Positions 1 through 9,600 of a stretch of 32,784 nt of DNA are shown in pieces. The notes below the pieces were generated by a model that worked only from the letters and a program-made list of their open reading frames with translations, was not told the origin of the DNA and did no database searches. Source of the stretch: an uncultured Clostridia bacterium. Its GTDB lineage: Bacteria > Bacillota > Clostridia > Oscillospirales > Ruminococcaceae. Location: contig CANQTP010000028.1 in assembly GCA_947626755.1 (NCBI GenBank), positions 1-32,784 on the forward strand. Reading direction: 5' to 3'. Numbering within the stretch: position 1 is the stretch's first letter; the number at the start of each line of letters is the position of its first letter. Both the position numbers and the translations under genes were made by a program.

Positions 1-2216
1 ATTATCGCAAGGAGTTTTCCCGAAAACAGACGGCGGGAAACGCCTTTGTATTCCTCATAGTCGGTGGAATCGCCGTTGTCAAGTCCCACAAGCCGTCCCG
101 CTCCCGTAACTTCAACAAAAACGCGGTCGTTGGCGTTGGCGACAAAATTCCCGTCCTTGTCGTATGCGGAAATTTCCACAAAAATAAGGTCGGTGCCGTC
201 CGCGGAAAGCTCCGTCTTATCGGGAACAAGCCGCAGTTCCTCGGTATTTCCGAAAGATCTTTGAATATCCCGTGCAATTTCCTTTCCGTTCTCGTCATAG
301 GCAATTGCAAGAAGTTCGCCTTTTTGGTATTTTACAACAGTGTCAAGAGTAAGTTCCCTGCCGTGAATGTGGTCAATGTCCTTTTCGGCAATCTTTTCGC
401 CGTTGAAGAAAAGCGCGACTTTCGGCGCATTGGAAGTTACCCTCACGTCAATGTCCTGTCCTTCTATAAAATCCCAGTAGGGGAAAATATGCACAAAAGG
501 CGAATCCTTATAGTTTGTCCATTCGGCGCGGTAGATGAACGCGCTGTCTTTCGGGAAACCCGCCGTGTCAAACTGTCCGAAATAGCTGTTTTTGGTGGAA
601 TAGGGAGTAGGTTCGCCGATGTAGTCAAAGCCCGTCCAGATAAACTGTCCCGCGCAGAATTCCGCGTCGCGGTCGGGAATAATGCAGGCTTCGGTATTTT
701 TCGCGCCCCAGCCGGTGGAACAGTTTCCAAGCGCGGAACACTGTTCATCATCGTCCGCAAGCACCGTCTGGGACAGCGGAAAATGATATATTCCGCGGCT
801 CTGAATGGTTGAAGCCGTTTCCGATCCGTAAATTTTCCAGTCGGGGTGGGCGGTGTGATGTTCTTCATAAAGCCGTTCCGCATAGTTGTAGCCCGCAACT
901 TTCAGAATATCGGCGCATTTCTGAGCGTTTTCCCACTGCATATAGTTAGAACCGATAGTAACAACGCCGTTTCCGCGGGGATCGTGTCTGCGGACAAGTC
1001 CCATAAGCAGGGAAGTGACTTCCTGTCCCCGTTCGCTTTCGTGGGTGTCGTAGATCTCATTTCCGATGCTCCAGCCGATAAGCGAAGGGTGGTTCCTGTC
1101 GCGGCGGATCCATGAAGCAACGTCCTTTTCTATCCAATCAGGGAAATATCCCGCATAGTCATAGTCGGTCTTATGCTTTTCCCACATATCGAAGCCCTCG
1201 GAAAGAATGAGGAAACCCATTTCGTCCGCAAGTTCCATAAGTTCAACTGCGGGCATATTGTGACTTGTGCGGATAGCGTTTATTCCAATAGTGCGGAGAG
1301 TTTTCAGCTTTCTTTCTATGGCATGGCGGTTCACAGCCGCACCCAGTGCGCCAAGGTCGTGATGTTCGCAGCAGCCGTGGAGTTTGACGTGCCTGCCGTT
1401 GAGGAAAAATCCCTTGTCGGAAGTAAATTCCGCCTTTTTCACGCCGAACCTTGTTTCCGCGCGGTCAACAACTTCCCCGCCGCGGATAAGTTCGCAAACA
1501 CATTTATACAAATGCGGGTCGTCAATATCCCACAAGATCGGGTCGTTTATCTTCAGGACATTGGTATTTACCGAATATTTACAGCCGTCGCGGACAACAG
1601 GCATCTGACTTTTGTCAAAGGCGCAGCAAAGTGAAGTTTTCTCCGCAAGGATCTTTTCTCCGTCCATGATCGCCATATGCAGCGAAAGTTCGCTGACGGG
1701 AATATTCTCGGGGCGTTCGGCTTCAGCAGAGATCGTAACATTACCGTCAATGTCCGAGCTTATGTAAACTCCGTCACTTACAATGTGACACTCGCTGTAT
1801 TCCTTGAAATAAACATTGCGGTAGATCCCCGCGCCCGAATACCATCTTGAATTTGGGCTGCGGTAGTTCACACGGACGGTAATCAGGTTCTCCCCGTCTT
1901 TCAGCAGGTCGGTAATATCAAATTCAAAGGTGGAATAGCCGTATTTCCAATCGCCTGCAAGAGTTCCGTTCACATAGACGCTGCTGTCCATATAAACGCC
2001 TTCAAAGCGCACTGCGGCACGGCAGGAGGGCTTTTTGGAATACTCAAAGGACTTTCTATACCAGCCTGTGAAAGTTTCATACAGATCCTTCACCTGATAT
2101 ATAAGCCGGTCATGTGGAATGTCCACCCGTTTCCAATTTAAATTCTCCGAATACGGAGTTTCAATGGGATTTTTGGAAAATTCCCAGCCGTCATTGAAAA
2201 GTCTTGTAACGCTCAT
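1..2216 (-). CDS. Glycoside hydrolase family 2 beta-galactosidase (3' end outside window)
   Basis: The frame is open from an ATG at 2216 to the window edge, giving 738 visible codons; the C-terminus lies outside. GH2 enzymes cleave beta-galactosides, less often other beta-glycosides. The order seen is an N-terminal sugar-binding jelly roll (about residues 1–180), an immunoglobulin-like domain, a TIM barrel, a DUF4982-like segment and the start of a GH2 C-terminal domain (GRLVGLDNGD). The catalytic pair is visible: acid/base Glu387 in SIGNEIYD and the probable nucleophile Glu466 in YGSETAST. No signal peptide is present, so the enzyme is probably cytoplasmic and acts on imported oligosaccharides. 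A ribosome binding site (AAAGGGCGG) precedes the start. The DUF368 gene ends only 15 nt upstream, so the two are probably cotranscribed. Beta-galactosidase is the most likely activity, but beta-glucuronidase or another GH2 specificity cannot be excluded. Confidence 0.88.
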   Translation of the reverse strand, partial: MSVTRLFNDGWEFSKNPIETPYSENLNWKRVDIPHDRLIYQVKDLYETFTGWYRKSFEYSKKPSCRAAVRFEGVYMDSSVYVNGTLAGDWKYGYSTFEFDITDLLKDGENLITVRVNYRSPNSRWYSGAGIYRNVYFKEYSECHIVSDGVYISSDIDGNVTISAEAERPENIPVSELSLHMAIMDGEKILAEKTSLCCAFDKSQMPVVRDGCKYSVNTNVLKINDPILWDIDDPHLYKCVCELIRGGEVVDRAETRFGVKKAEFTSDKGFFLNGRHVKLHGCCEHHDLGALGAAVNRHAIERKLKTLRTIGINAIRTSHNMPAVELMELADEMGFLILSEGFDMWEKHKTDYDYAGYFPDWIEKDVASWIRRDRNHPSLIGWSIGNEIYDTHESERGQEVTSLLMGLVRRHDPRGNGVVTIGSNYMQWENAQKCADILKVAGYNYAERLYEEHHTAHPDWKIYGSETASTIQSRGIYHFPLSQTVLADDDEQCSALGNCSTGWGAKNTEACIIPDRDAEFCAGQFIWTGFDYIGEPTPYSTKNSYFGQFDTAGFPKDSAFIYRAEWTNYKDSPFVHIFPYWDFIEGQDIDVRVTSNAPKVALFFNGEKIAEKDIDHIHGRELTLDTVVKYQKGELLAIAYDENGKEIARDIQRSFGNTEELRLVPDKTELSADGTDLIFVEISAYDKDGNFVANANDRVFVEVTGAGRLVGLDNGDSTDYEEYKGVSRRLFSGKLLAI

Positions 2217-2231
2217 ATTATCCGCCCTTTC

Positions 2232-3083
2232 TCAATCTTTTTTCAGCTTAGCGGGAAGTTCCGTAAGGAACGGCACAGCCATTCCCACAAGAAGCAGAAC
2301 GATCCCCGCTATTCCCTGCGCGTTGAATTGAAATTCCTGAGGATATATATGGAAAATTGACCCTGCAATTAATCCCAGAATAAGGCAATAAGTACCCTGA
2401 CGGTATTTTTTCAGAACGACATCTATAAGTTTCACCGCGCCGAAAAGTCCTATCACCGCGCCCACGGCAAAAACGGCAAGAACGGGAATATTCAGATTTG
2501 CAACGGCGGAGATTATAGAATCATACGCGCCGAAAATTTTCATCACCATTGAACCGCTTATGCCGGGGATTATCATTGAAGCCGCGCCGATGATCCCCAT
2601 AACTATGTAAAGGCAAGCGTCACCGAAGGTAAGCGAGTCGTCCTCGCTGAAAAGGCTTTTGCCTTCCCCTGCAAACAGCAGGAAGATCATCACTCCCGCG
2701 CCTATAAAAAAAGGTATAAGGTTCACGGGGCGGGCTCTCCCGCCGTCTTTTCGGCATTCGCGGTAGACTGTGGGAACGCTTCCGAGAATGAGTCCCATAA
2801 AGAAAAGCTGTGTGGGAACATAGTAATTTTCAAAAAGGTGTTCCAGAAGCAGCGCGGTAAGGAAAATTCCCGCCGCCATACCTATTCCCACAGGAAGCAG
2901 GAACGGCAGGTTCTTGATAAGTTTTTTGATGTTCGGAACGATAGACGCGATAAGCCTGTCAAAAATTTTTGTAACAACGGCGATGGTTCCGCCGCTTACC
3001 CCGGGGATAGCGTTTCCGATGCCGATAGCCATGCCTTTCAGGACAAGAATTATGGTGTCCTTGGACTTTGCAAAGAAGTTCAT
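2232..3083 (-). CDS. popT: DUF368 polytopic membrane protein, PopT-type undecaprenyl-phosphate transporter
   Basis: The 283-residue protein is almost entirely hydrophobic helices. It has the two half-repeats typical of DUF368: PGVSGGT at about residues 27–33 and PGISGS near residue 173. Members of this family have been identified as transporters that return undecaprenyl phosphate to the inner leaflet for peptidoglycan and teichoic acid synthesis. The start ATG has a GAAAGG site upstream and matches the family N-terminus. Its own promoter lies at 3122–3150, overlapped by a palindrome, and the GH2 gene follows 15 nt downstream. Family assignment is strong; substrate is inferred from the family. 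Confidence 0.85.
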   Translation of the reverse strand: MNFFAKSKDTIILVLKGMAIGIGNAIPGVSGGTIAVVTKIFDRLIASIVPNIKKLIKNLPFLLPVGIGMAAGIFLTALLLEHLFENYYVPTQLFFMGLILGSVPTVYRECRKDGGRARPVNLIPFFIGAGVMIFLLFAGEGKSLFSEDDSLTFGDACLYIVMGIIGAASMIIPGISGSMVMKIFGAYDSIISAVANLNIPVLAVFAVGAVIGLFGAVKLIDVVLKKYRQGTYCLILGLIAGSIFHIYPQEFQFNAQGIAGIVLLLVGMAVPFLTELPAKLKKD

Positions 3084-3121
3084 TTTTGTAATTTCCTTTC
3101 AGATGATATATACTACTTGAA

Positions 3122-3150
3122 ATTATCTCATATTTCGGAGAAAATTTCAA
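3122..3150 (-). promoter_or_regulatory. Promoter of the DUF368–GH2 operon, overlapped by a palindrome
   Basis: On the minus strand a TTGAAA -35 box (3145–3150) and GATAAT -10 box (3122–3127) are separated by exactly 17 bp. A 15-nt inverted repeat with one mismatch (arms 3115–3129 and 3138–3152, core ACTTGAAATT) covers both boxes, as expected of a repressor operator. Confidence 0.7.
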
Positions 3151-3180
3151 GTGCTGCGGCAAATTTTCTCATATCGGAAT

Positions 3181-3216
3181 GAAAAAATTCTCCTGCCGAT
3201 ATTTCCGACAGGAGAA
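3181..3216 (-). terminator. Rho-independent terminator of malQ
   Basis: Read on the minus strand just after the malQ stop, an 8-bp stem TTCTCCTG/CAGGAGAA (extended by CGG/CCG pairs) is followed by a run of six T (3182–3187). Confidence 0.85.
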
Positions 3217-3222
3217 GGAATG

Positions 3223-4758
3223 CTATGCTCTTTTCATTCTGATCCTGATCTTCTTTTTCTCTTTCTTTTCGGGAACACGGAAATAGCGTTCGGCATATTT
3301 GCGGAGCTTCTTTGCAAGTCTGCCGTCAAATTCCCCGTCTTTAAGCCGCCATGCCCAGTTTCCGCCGCCGATAGTCGAGGGAATATTCATTCTTGCTTCG
3401 GATCCCAGACCGAGAATATCCTGCATCTGAACTATTGCCAGTGAGGAAACGCTTGAGTAGATAGTTCTTATCATTCCCCAGTTGATACCCTCTTTCTTTG
3501 TGAGAGCCATATATTTCTTGGCGTTCTTGCGGGTCTTTTTGTCGGAAGATACATACCAGCCCACAGCGGTGTCGTTGTCGTGTGTCCCGATGTACACAAC
3601 GCTGTTTCGCACATAGTTGTGGGGAAGATAGTTGCTGTTTTCCCCGCCGAACGCAAATTCCAGAACGTTCATTCCCGGAAATCCCGAATCTTTCAGCATC
3701 TTTTTAACGTCCGCAGTGAGGAATCCCAGATCTTCAGCCACAAGAGCAACTTTTCCGAGCTTTGCCTTTATGGCGTTAAAAAGCTTCATGGACGGTCCGG
3801 GCAGCCACTCTCCCTCTTCCGCTGTTTCGTTTCCGTATGGGATAGCGTAAAAGCTTTCAAATCCGCGGAAATGGTCAATTCTCGTAAGGTCAAAGAGTTT
3901 TCCCGAATATTCCACGCGGGAGATCCACCATTTATAGCCGTTCTTTTCCATGAGATCCCAGTTATAAAGAGGATTTCCCCAGAGCTGTCCCGTTGGGGAA
4001 AACGCATCGGGCGGGCAGCCTGCAACTTTTATGGGACGTCTGTCCTTGTCCAGCATAAAAAGTTCGGGAGACGCCCAGACGTCGGAGCTGTCCATGGAAA
4101 CATATATGGGCATATCGCCGTAAATTTTTATTCCCTTTGAATTTGCATATTCTTTCAGCGCATAATACTGTTCAAAAAACTTGTATTGAATGAATTTAAC
4201 GCACATTACTTCCTTTTCAAGTTCTTTAGAATAGCGTTTTAACGCTTCGGGCTTGCGTAAGCGAATGTCGTCCTCCCATTCCGTCCACATAACGTCCTTG
4301 AAATGGGCTTTTAGTGCGGTGAAAAGCGCATAGTCATCGAGCCAGAATGCATTTTTCAAGCAGAATCCGCGCAGATCCTTCTTCTGCTGTTCAGAAGCAG
4401 TTTCCCTGAACGCGGCAAACGCCTTTTTCAGCAATAATTTTTTGAAACTGTAAAGCGAAGCATAACTTTCAAATCGCGGCGTTTTCTCGATCACTTTCAG
4501 ATCGTGATCCTCTGCGCTTATAAGTCCCTCGTCAATAAGCGTTTCAAGATCTATAAGCAGAGGATTTCCCGCGTAAGCAGAGTAACTCTGATACGGAGAA
4601 TCTCCGAAGCCCGTCGGTCCTATAGGAAGTATCTGCCAGTATTCCTGACCGCTTTCTACCATGAGATCAACGAAGTTCCTTGCTTCTTTTCCCATTGTAC
4701 CTATGCCGTATTTCCCCGGCAGACTTGAAATGTGAAGTAAAATTCCGCAGCTGTGCAT
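3223..4758 (-). CDS. malQ: 4-alpha-glucanotransferase (amylomaltase), GH77
   Basis: This cytoplasmic enzyme transfers alpha-1,4-glucan segments between maltodextrins, releasing glucose, in maltodextrin and glycogen metabolism. The 511-residue product has the usual GH77 length and all three catalytic acids: nucleophile Asp295 in RIDHFRGF, acid/base Glu342 in VAEDLG and Asp394 in GTHDND. The N-terminal SCGILLHISSLPGKYGIGT is the family signature. I chose the ATG at 4758 because AAAGGA lies 9 nt upstream; an ATG at 4767 directly abuts that site, and more distal ones run into the promoter. The gene has its own promoter (4790–4818) and terminator, so it is monocistronic. Confidence 0.96.
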   Translation of the reverse strand: MHSCGILLHISSLPGKYGIGTMGKEARNFVDLMVESGQEYWQILPIGPTGFGDSPYQSYSAYAGNPLLIDLETLIDEGLISAEDHDLKVIEKTPRFESYASLYSFKKLLLKKAFAAFRETASEQQKKDLRGFCLKNAFWLDDYALFTALKAHFKDVMWTEWEDDIRLRKPEALKRYSKELEKEVMCVKFIQYKFFEQYYALKEYANSKGIKIYGDMPIYVSMDSSDVWASPELFMLDKDRRPIKVAGCPPDAFSPTGQLWGNPLYNWDLMEKNGYKWWISRVEYSGKLFDLTRIDHFRGFESFYAIPYGNETAEEGEWLPGPSMKLFNAIKAKLGKVALVAEDLGFLTADVKKMLKDSGFPGMNVLEFAFGGENSNYLPHNYVRNSVVYIGTHDNDTAVGWYVSSDKKTRKNAKKYMALTKKEGINWGMIRTIYSSVSSLAIVQMQDILGLGSEARMNIPSTIGGGNWAWRLKDGEFDGRLAKKLRKYAERYFRVPEKKEKKKIRIRMKRA

Positions 4759-4789
4759 ATTTATCATTCCTTTGCATATAATTAATAAC

Positions 4790-4818
4790 ATTATACACCA
4801 TGTTTAAGTAAATTTCAA
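4790..4818 (-). promoter_or_regulatory. malQ promoter
   Basis: On the minus strand TTGAAA (4813–4818), a 17-bp spacer and a perfect TATAAT (4790–4795) lie about 30 nt before the malQ start. A second TATAAT on the plus strand (4829–4834) could serve the divergent small gene, but no clear -35 accompanies it. Confidence 0.8.
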
Positions 4819-4848
4819 GCGTTGTGTGTATAATTTATACCGATCCAC

Positions 4849-4928
4849 GATCATAAAGTGTACAAAAAATCAAGCAGAAACCTGCATATATGTGTTTTTG
4901 CGCAGATTTTTGTCTGCACTTTTAATGA
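4849..4928 (+). repeat. Long palindromic leader element, copy A
   Basis: This 80-nt segment folds on itself: outer arms AAAGTG/CACTTT, middle arms ACAAAAAATC/GATTTTTGT, inner arms GCAGAAAC/GTTTTTGC and a self-complementary GCATATATG tip. A closely related 74-nt copy lies at 18376–18449 on the same strand. Differences between the copies keep pairing: an A–U pair in copy B becomes G·U here. Both copies lie in the 5' region of a plus-strand gene, this one about 70 nt before the start of the 37-residue peptide gene. Copy A can also form an alternative hairpin GCAGA-TTTTTG-TCTGC followed by CACTTTT, which could act as a weak terminator. It may be a structured RNA, a protein-binding DNA palindrome or a small non-autonomous repeat. 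Confidence 0.65.
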
Positions 4929-4996
4929 GGGATCAGTATTATCCCCGTTAATTCTTAAAATATACGGAGGAAAAATATTAAGGAGTGTAAAAAACC

Positions 4997-5110
4997 ATGA
5001 GCGAACAGAATCAGAACAAGAACAGCAAGAGCAGCGATCAGAACAGCAAGCAGAACCAGAACAGCAACAAGAGCAACAACAGCAAAAACAGCGATCAGAA
5101 CGACAGATAA
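4997..5110 (+). CDS. Asn/Gln/Ser/Lys-rich 37-residue peptide, unknown
   Basis: A short open frame begins MSEQNQNKNSKS and continues with only polar residues, ending NSDQNDR. It contains no hydrophobic residue apart from the initiator Met, so it should be soluble and disordered. Support for a real gene: a ribosome binding site AAGGAG 11 nt before the ATG (with GGAGG a little further upstream), a strong terminator 16 nt after the stop, and a long structured leader (copy A). The composition recalls short spore- or stress-associated hydrophilic peptides of clostridia, but no family is recognised. A longer overlapping frame starting at 4858 runs through the leader palindrome and is not credible. 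Confidence 0.6.
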   Translation: MSEQNQNKNSKSSDQNSKQNQNSNKSNNSKNSDQNDR

Positions 5111-5125
5111 GTGCGCTTCTGATAA

Positions 5126-5162
5126 AAGCCGCCGTGGAAACTCCTCGGCGGCTTAAATTTTT
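5126..5162 (+). terminator. Terminator of the small peptide gene
   Basis: A 9-bp perfect stem AAGCCGCCG/CGGCGGCTT with an 11-nt loop is followed by AAATTTTT. On the other strand A-runs also precede the stem, so it may additionally stop the converging lipoprotein transcript. Confidence 0.85.
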
Positions 5163-5188
5163 GCAATTCTTAACAAACAGAGAAATTA

Positions 5189-6616
5189 CTATGCAGCCTG
5201 ATCCTCAGTCTCTGCGGGTTCGGAACTCTCCTCAAATACCTTTGAAAAATCTTCGCTTATGTTTTCAATAAGCGTGTCAAGTTCTTCTTCCGTAATGTCG
5301 AGAAATTCCTTTTCCGCGTCAAGATCAAGCATTTCCCCGCCCTTTCTTATTGTAAGAACTGCTTTCGGTGAGTAGGAGATCTCAGCCGCGTCCTCAACAG
5401 CGGAAAGCCTGTCTATCGTCACGGTAACAGAATCTTTGTCGGTAACGATCGTTCCTTCCATCTTTCCCGTAAGTTCTGCTTCGGGGATATTTGCGGTGAC
5501 GGTGTAGTTATCTCCGTTTTTCTCATAAGTTATGACCGCAAGCTGCGTGGTCTCTCCCTCGTCCACCATGGAAATTACCGTTTCGGAGCTGTTTTCTCCG
5601 CGGGTAACGTCTGCATATATATTCCACTCGGCATCTTCAAGATACTCTTCATCTTCGGGATAGTCAACGCTGTACTCAAATGCAAAACTCTGCTTATCGG
5701 AAGCCGCGGGATCTGCTCCGTAAACTATTCCGATATGGAACGCGTCCTTCTCATCATTCTGAGTCAGATTTACATTTATATCTGCTTTCATAAGCATATT
5801 TGACTTGCTGTTTACGGTGTAGACAATGTTCATGGTGCAGTCTTCCATCTCATCGAGCATGGACATCAGATCGCTTTTCTCATCATCTTCCATTTCACCG
5901 TCCGCAGCAGCCTGATCTGTAAGCTGTTCCGCAAGCAGGCGAATATCATCTTTTGTAAGATCGTATGTCAGTATATTTGCGGTTACGGTTTCCCCTGCAA
6001 CGTCCGCATCTGTTTTCTCCTGAACTACAGGCGGGTGCGACTCCATAAAACTATTTATAATATCATGGTAAGCGTCGTTTTCATTGCCTTCGATTGCAGA
6101 ATCTATCTCCGCGGCATATCCGATCAGCATATCATAGTCTTCCTGAGCAAGCGCATATTCCGAGCCTGAATCGGGAGCAAATATCGACCCCGCAAGTTTC
6201 TCCTCAAAAGTGTCCGTAGCAATGCTGTATATATGCGAGCCGGACGCTCCAACCGTTCCTATCTTCAGAAGATCGCCGCTTGCCGACAGAAACACCTGCG
6301 CGGAATTTCCCGCGGTATCTGAAAGCGTATACATCTGGGAAGAAAGGCTGTCCGACTCGTTTAAATATCCCTCTCCGCGGAACTTTATGCCTTTTACCTC
6401 AAACTCTGCCGTAAATGAGCCGTTTTTTGAAGCTTCATTGAGGATCGCGTATTCCTCGGGGAAATTTCCTTTTACCATTGTTTCCATGGTGTTTTCCGAA
6501 GCCGTTGAAATGTATTTCTGCGGCTCCTCTTTCATCATCTCACTGTAATTCGTACAGCCTGACATCAGCAGCGCACCTGCTGCAATAACGGACATTGCTA
6601 AAATTCTGAACTTCAT
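5189..6616 (-). CDS. Secreted lipoprotein of unknown function
   Basis: The 475-residue protein starts with a lipoprotein signal peptide: positive MKFR, a hydrophobic stretch and a lipobox LMSGC with the lipidated Cys21. The mature part is acidic (rich in Asp and Glu) and has alternating beta-strand-like segments, such as those around KDSVTVTIDRLSAV, consistent with a large beta-rich extracytoplasmic domain tethered to the membrane. No enzyme motif is seen. It follows the giant Fn3 gene by 61 nt, with a hairpin between them, so it may be read partly from that promoter. I recognise no named family. Confidence 0.75.
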   Translation of the reverse strand: MKFRILAMSVIAAGALLMSGCTNYSEMMKEEPQKYISTASENTMETMVKGNFPEEYAILNEASKNGSFTAEFEVKGIKFRGEGYLNESDSLSSQMYTLSDTAGNSAQVFLSASGDLLKIGTVGASGSHIYSIATDTFEEKLAGSIFAPDSGSEYALAQEDYDMLIGYAAEIDSAIEGNENDAYHDIINSFMESHPPVVQEKTDADVAGETVTANILTYDLTKDDIRLLAEQLTDQAAADGEMEDDEKSDLMSMLDEMEDCTMNIVYTVNSKSNMLMKADINVNLTQNDEKDAFHIGIVYGADPAASDKQSFAFEYSVDYPEDEEYLEDAEWNIYADVTRGENSSETVISMVDEGETTQLAVITYEKNGDNYTVTANIPEAELTGKMEGTIVTDKDSVTVTIDRLSAVEDAAEISYSPKAVLTIRKGGEMLDLDAEKEFLDITEEELDTLIENISEDFSKVFEESSEPAETEDQAA

Positions 6617-6649
6617 ATCATCTTCTCCTTAAAAATATTTATTCAACAG

Positions 6650-6673
6650 AAAGGACTGCCGAAGCAGTCCTTT
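6650..6673 (-). terminator. Hairpin after the Fn3 gene, probable (partial) terminator
   Basis: A 10-bp perfect stem AAAGGACTGC/GCAGTCCTTT with a TTCG-type tetraloop (minus strand) begins 4 nt after the Fn3 gene stop. The T-run after it is poor (TTTCTGTTG), so termination may be incomplete and allow reading into the lipoprotein gene. Confidence 0.6.
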
Positions 6674-6677
6674 TCGG

Positions 6678-9600
6678 TTATTTAACTATCTTGTCAATGC
6701 TCTTTACACGGTATTTCTTTCTTCCGCCCGAAACAACGCGGAGTTTGTTATTGTTGAGCAGAATGTCGGGAAGTCCCGTAAAGAGCAGCAATCCCGAGTT
6801 GAAATTGCCCGCGAACATACCGTCCGCAACGCCGCCGCCCGAGGAAACATCAGAAATATGATCCTTGTAAATTACTATTGCAAACGGCGAGAAACTTGAA
6901 ACTTCAAACTGAATGCACCATACATTGTCAATATCCAGCACCGCCGCAGGAAGAACTTCCATTCTGCGGTCAGTGGTATTATACCACTCATCTTCCTCAA
7001 CCTCTTCTGTTCCCGCGTCTTCATTGATGTGTATTACCGTTATGTAATCGCGGTAAGCGATAAGCCTGTCGGGGATCGGCATTGTGATGGTAACGCTGTA
7101 GCCGTTGTTGGGTTCCATCTCAATGCGGGTATTTTCCTGATAAATGCTTATGTCAAAAGGATAAACTATAAAGCTTCCGATGCCGTCCGCATAGCCGTTA
7201 AGGATCTCCCTTATCGTTTGAGTGGAAACATCACTGGTAGTGAAGTAAACATCTACCGACTGATCAAAAGCACCGTGATTTGCAGCAGCAGAGATATATT
7301 CTCCGTGGGAAATGCCGTAGGGAGCAGTTCCCTTTATGGTAAGTTCCCTGTCAATATCGTCAAGATTGCCTGCCATGGGGATAGCGTCCACAGGCATTGA
7401 ATATTCGCCGTAAACTCTCTGTCCGCCGACAGTCTTATACGCCGCCACCATATACCTGTAATTCTTGCCGTTTGTAAGACCTCTGTGGAGATACTCCGTC
7501 TCGGAAGTAACGGTTATCGGTTCATATTCCATATTGAAGTCATTATACAGATATACCGCATAGCCTTCCGCACCTGTAACTTCCGACCATTCAAGAAGTA
7601 CCTGACGGTTTCCGGGGGTTGCCGTAAGGTCAACGGCAGCGGTCATGGAAATACCTATCTTCACGCTTATTGACTTTGTAGGCTGGCTGTAAGTTCTGGA
7701 GCCGTTTACGGTTTTGTAGGCAACAACATAATATGTCCATGTATCGCCGTTTATAAGTCCGTTGTGAACATAAGTATTCTTGCTCACATCAAACTGATAC
7801 GGATATGGGATAGATGAAGAAGCCGCATATACTATGTAGCCTTCCGCGCCCTTTGAAGCTGTCCAAGAAAGATTTGCCGTACCGTCAGTCGTAGTGACTG
7901 TGAAATCCTTCGGAGTATCGAGAACATCGCCCACCGTCATGCTGATAACAATGGAAGGTTCACTGTATACTCTTTCGCCGCTTACTGTTTTAAAAGCGAT
8001 CACGCGATACTCGTAAATATCGCCGTTATTGAGTCTTGTATGATTGAATTCAGTGGAAGTAACCTCGATATTATGCAGATCGTTATGATCCGTAAAGGTC
8101 GCCCACTGTTCACCCTGACGTCTGTACTGAAGGATATAACCTTCCGCGCCGTCAACATCTGACCATGAGACCGATATCTGACCGTCCGTGGTAGACGCTT
8201 CCAGATCCTGAGGAATACCAAGTCCCTGACCTACTTTTAAAGTTACGGAATTAGAATCACCGCTCGGGATCTCCTGAGGAGTTTCGTGTGAACTGTCACC
8301 GTCAATATGCTTATACGCAACTACCCAGTATGTATAGCGCTGATCGTTTATAAGATTTGTATGTGTATAAGTCGGATTTGTAAGACCTGCAAAAGATCCG
8401 CTTGTACCATCGGTAAGATTTCTCCAGAAAAGGGTATATGAATCAGCTCCGCTGACTTGATCCCACTTTACCGTTACTGCACCATCGACTGTAGAAGCAG
8501 AAACGTTAAGCGGCTGAGAAAGCGGTACGCCTACAGTAACATTTGCGGGGAAAGACCAGTTGCTGTATGTTTTCTCAAGGATAACACCGTCTACAACAGA
8601 CTGAACATTCTTATACGCTCTGACACGATAAGTGTATCTGTCGTTATTGTAAAGGTAATTATGGGTAAATGTAGTAACATTGCCGAGATTTCTCACCTGA
8701 GTGATGTATTCTTCGGTGCGGCATTCTTTTGGATCGCCGTGCTTATGGCATTCGGTCATAGTTATCTCTATCTCATAACCCTGAGCGCCGGAAACAGGAT
8801 CCCATTTAAGTACAGTCTGACCATCGCCCTTAGTTGGAACTATTGCCACAGGCGGATCAAGGTTGATGTTCAGGCTTGAAGTCTGAAAAGCAACTGTACT
8901 GCTGTATATGGGAGTATTTCCCTTCATAATATAGGAAATTACATAATAGCAATACGTTTGTTTTGAGATTATGTCGGTATCCTCATAGGTAAATGAAGAC
9001 GGATTGTTGAACTGTCCTTTTGAAACGGGTTCATATTCTGCAAAATCTGCTTTATGTGCACCCTTTACAAACATATTGTACAGCCACTCGCCGAACTTTT
9101 CATCTTTCAGATCGGGGGTGTATTCCCGGGCATCTTCAAGACCTATAGGCTTTTCGCCTTTGGTTCTGAAAATATAGACACCGTTATAGATATTTCCGTT
9201 AGGATCACTTTTTACATTTATTGTATTCTTATTTTCTGTGGAACTTGGTTCTACAGTTAAGCTCGGAGCAAGAGGAGCAACATAGAGATGAGCCTCGTGT
9301 CCGCTGTAGACCGAGCCGAATTTTCCATCGCCGTCCGCTTCAACGCTCATACCGCTGCTTGTTATCATGCCTATATTTGAAGTATTATACTTTTTGTTGC
9401 TGCTTCCCCAGACGACTCTGTAAGCTTCAACGAAATACTGATAATGAACGCCGGGTACGATCTCCGTATCGGTAAATGAAGTTTTTGACGGATCCAGATC
9501 TCTTTTATAAAGTTCAAAACTGCCGTTTCCTTCTTTTCTGTAAAGATTATAGCCGTCAGGTTTTGTACCTGCACTGTTTCCGCCCTTCTGCTGTACGGCT

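Noticed and set aside
4858-5271. 137-codon plus-strand frame through the palindromic leader
   Set aside because: It runs through a hairpin element and a terminator, in a different frame from the well-signalled 37-codon gene at 4997.
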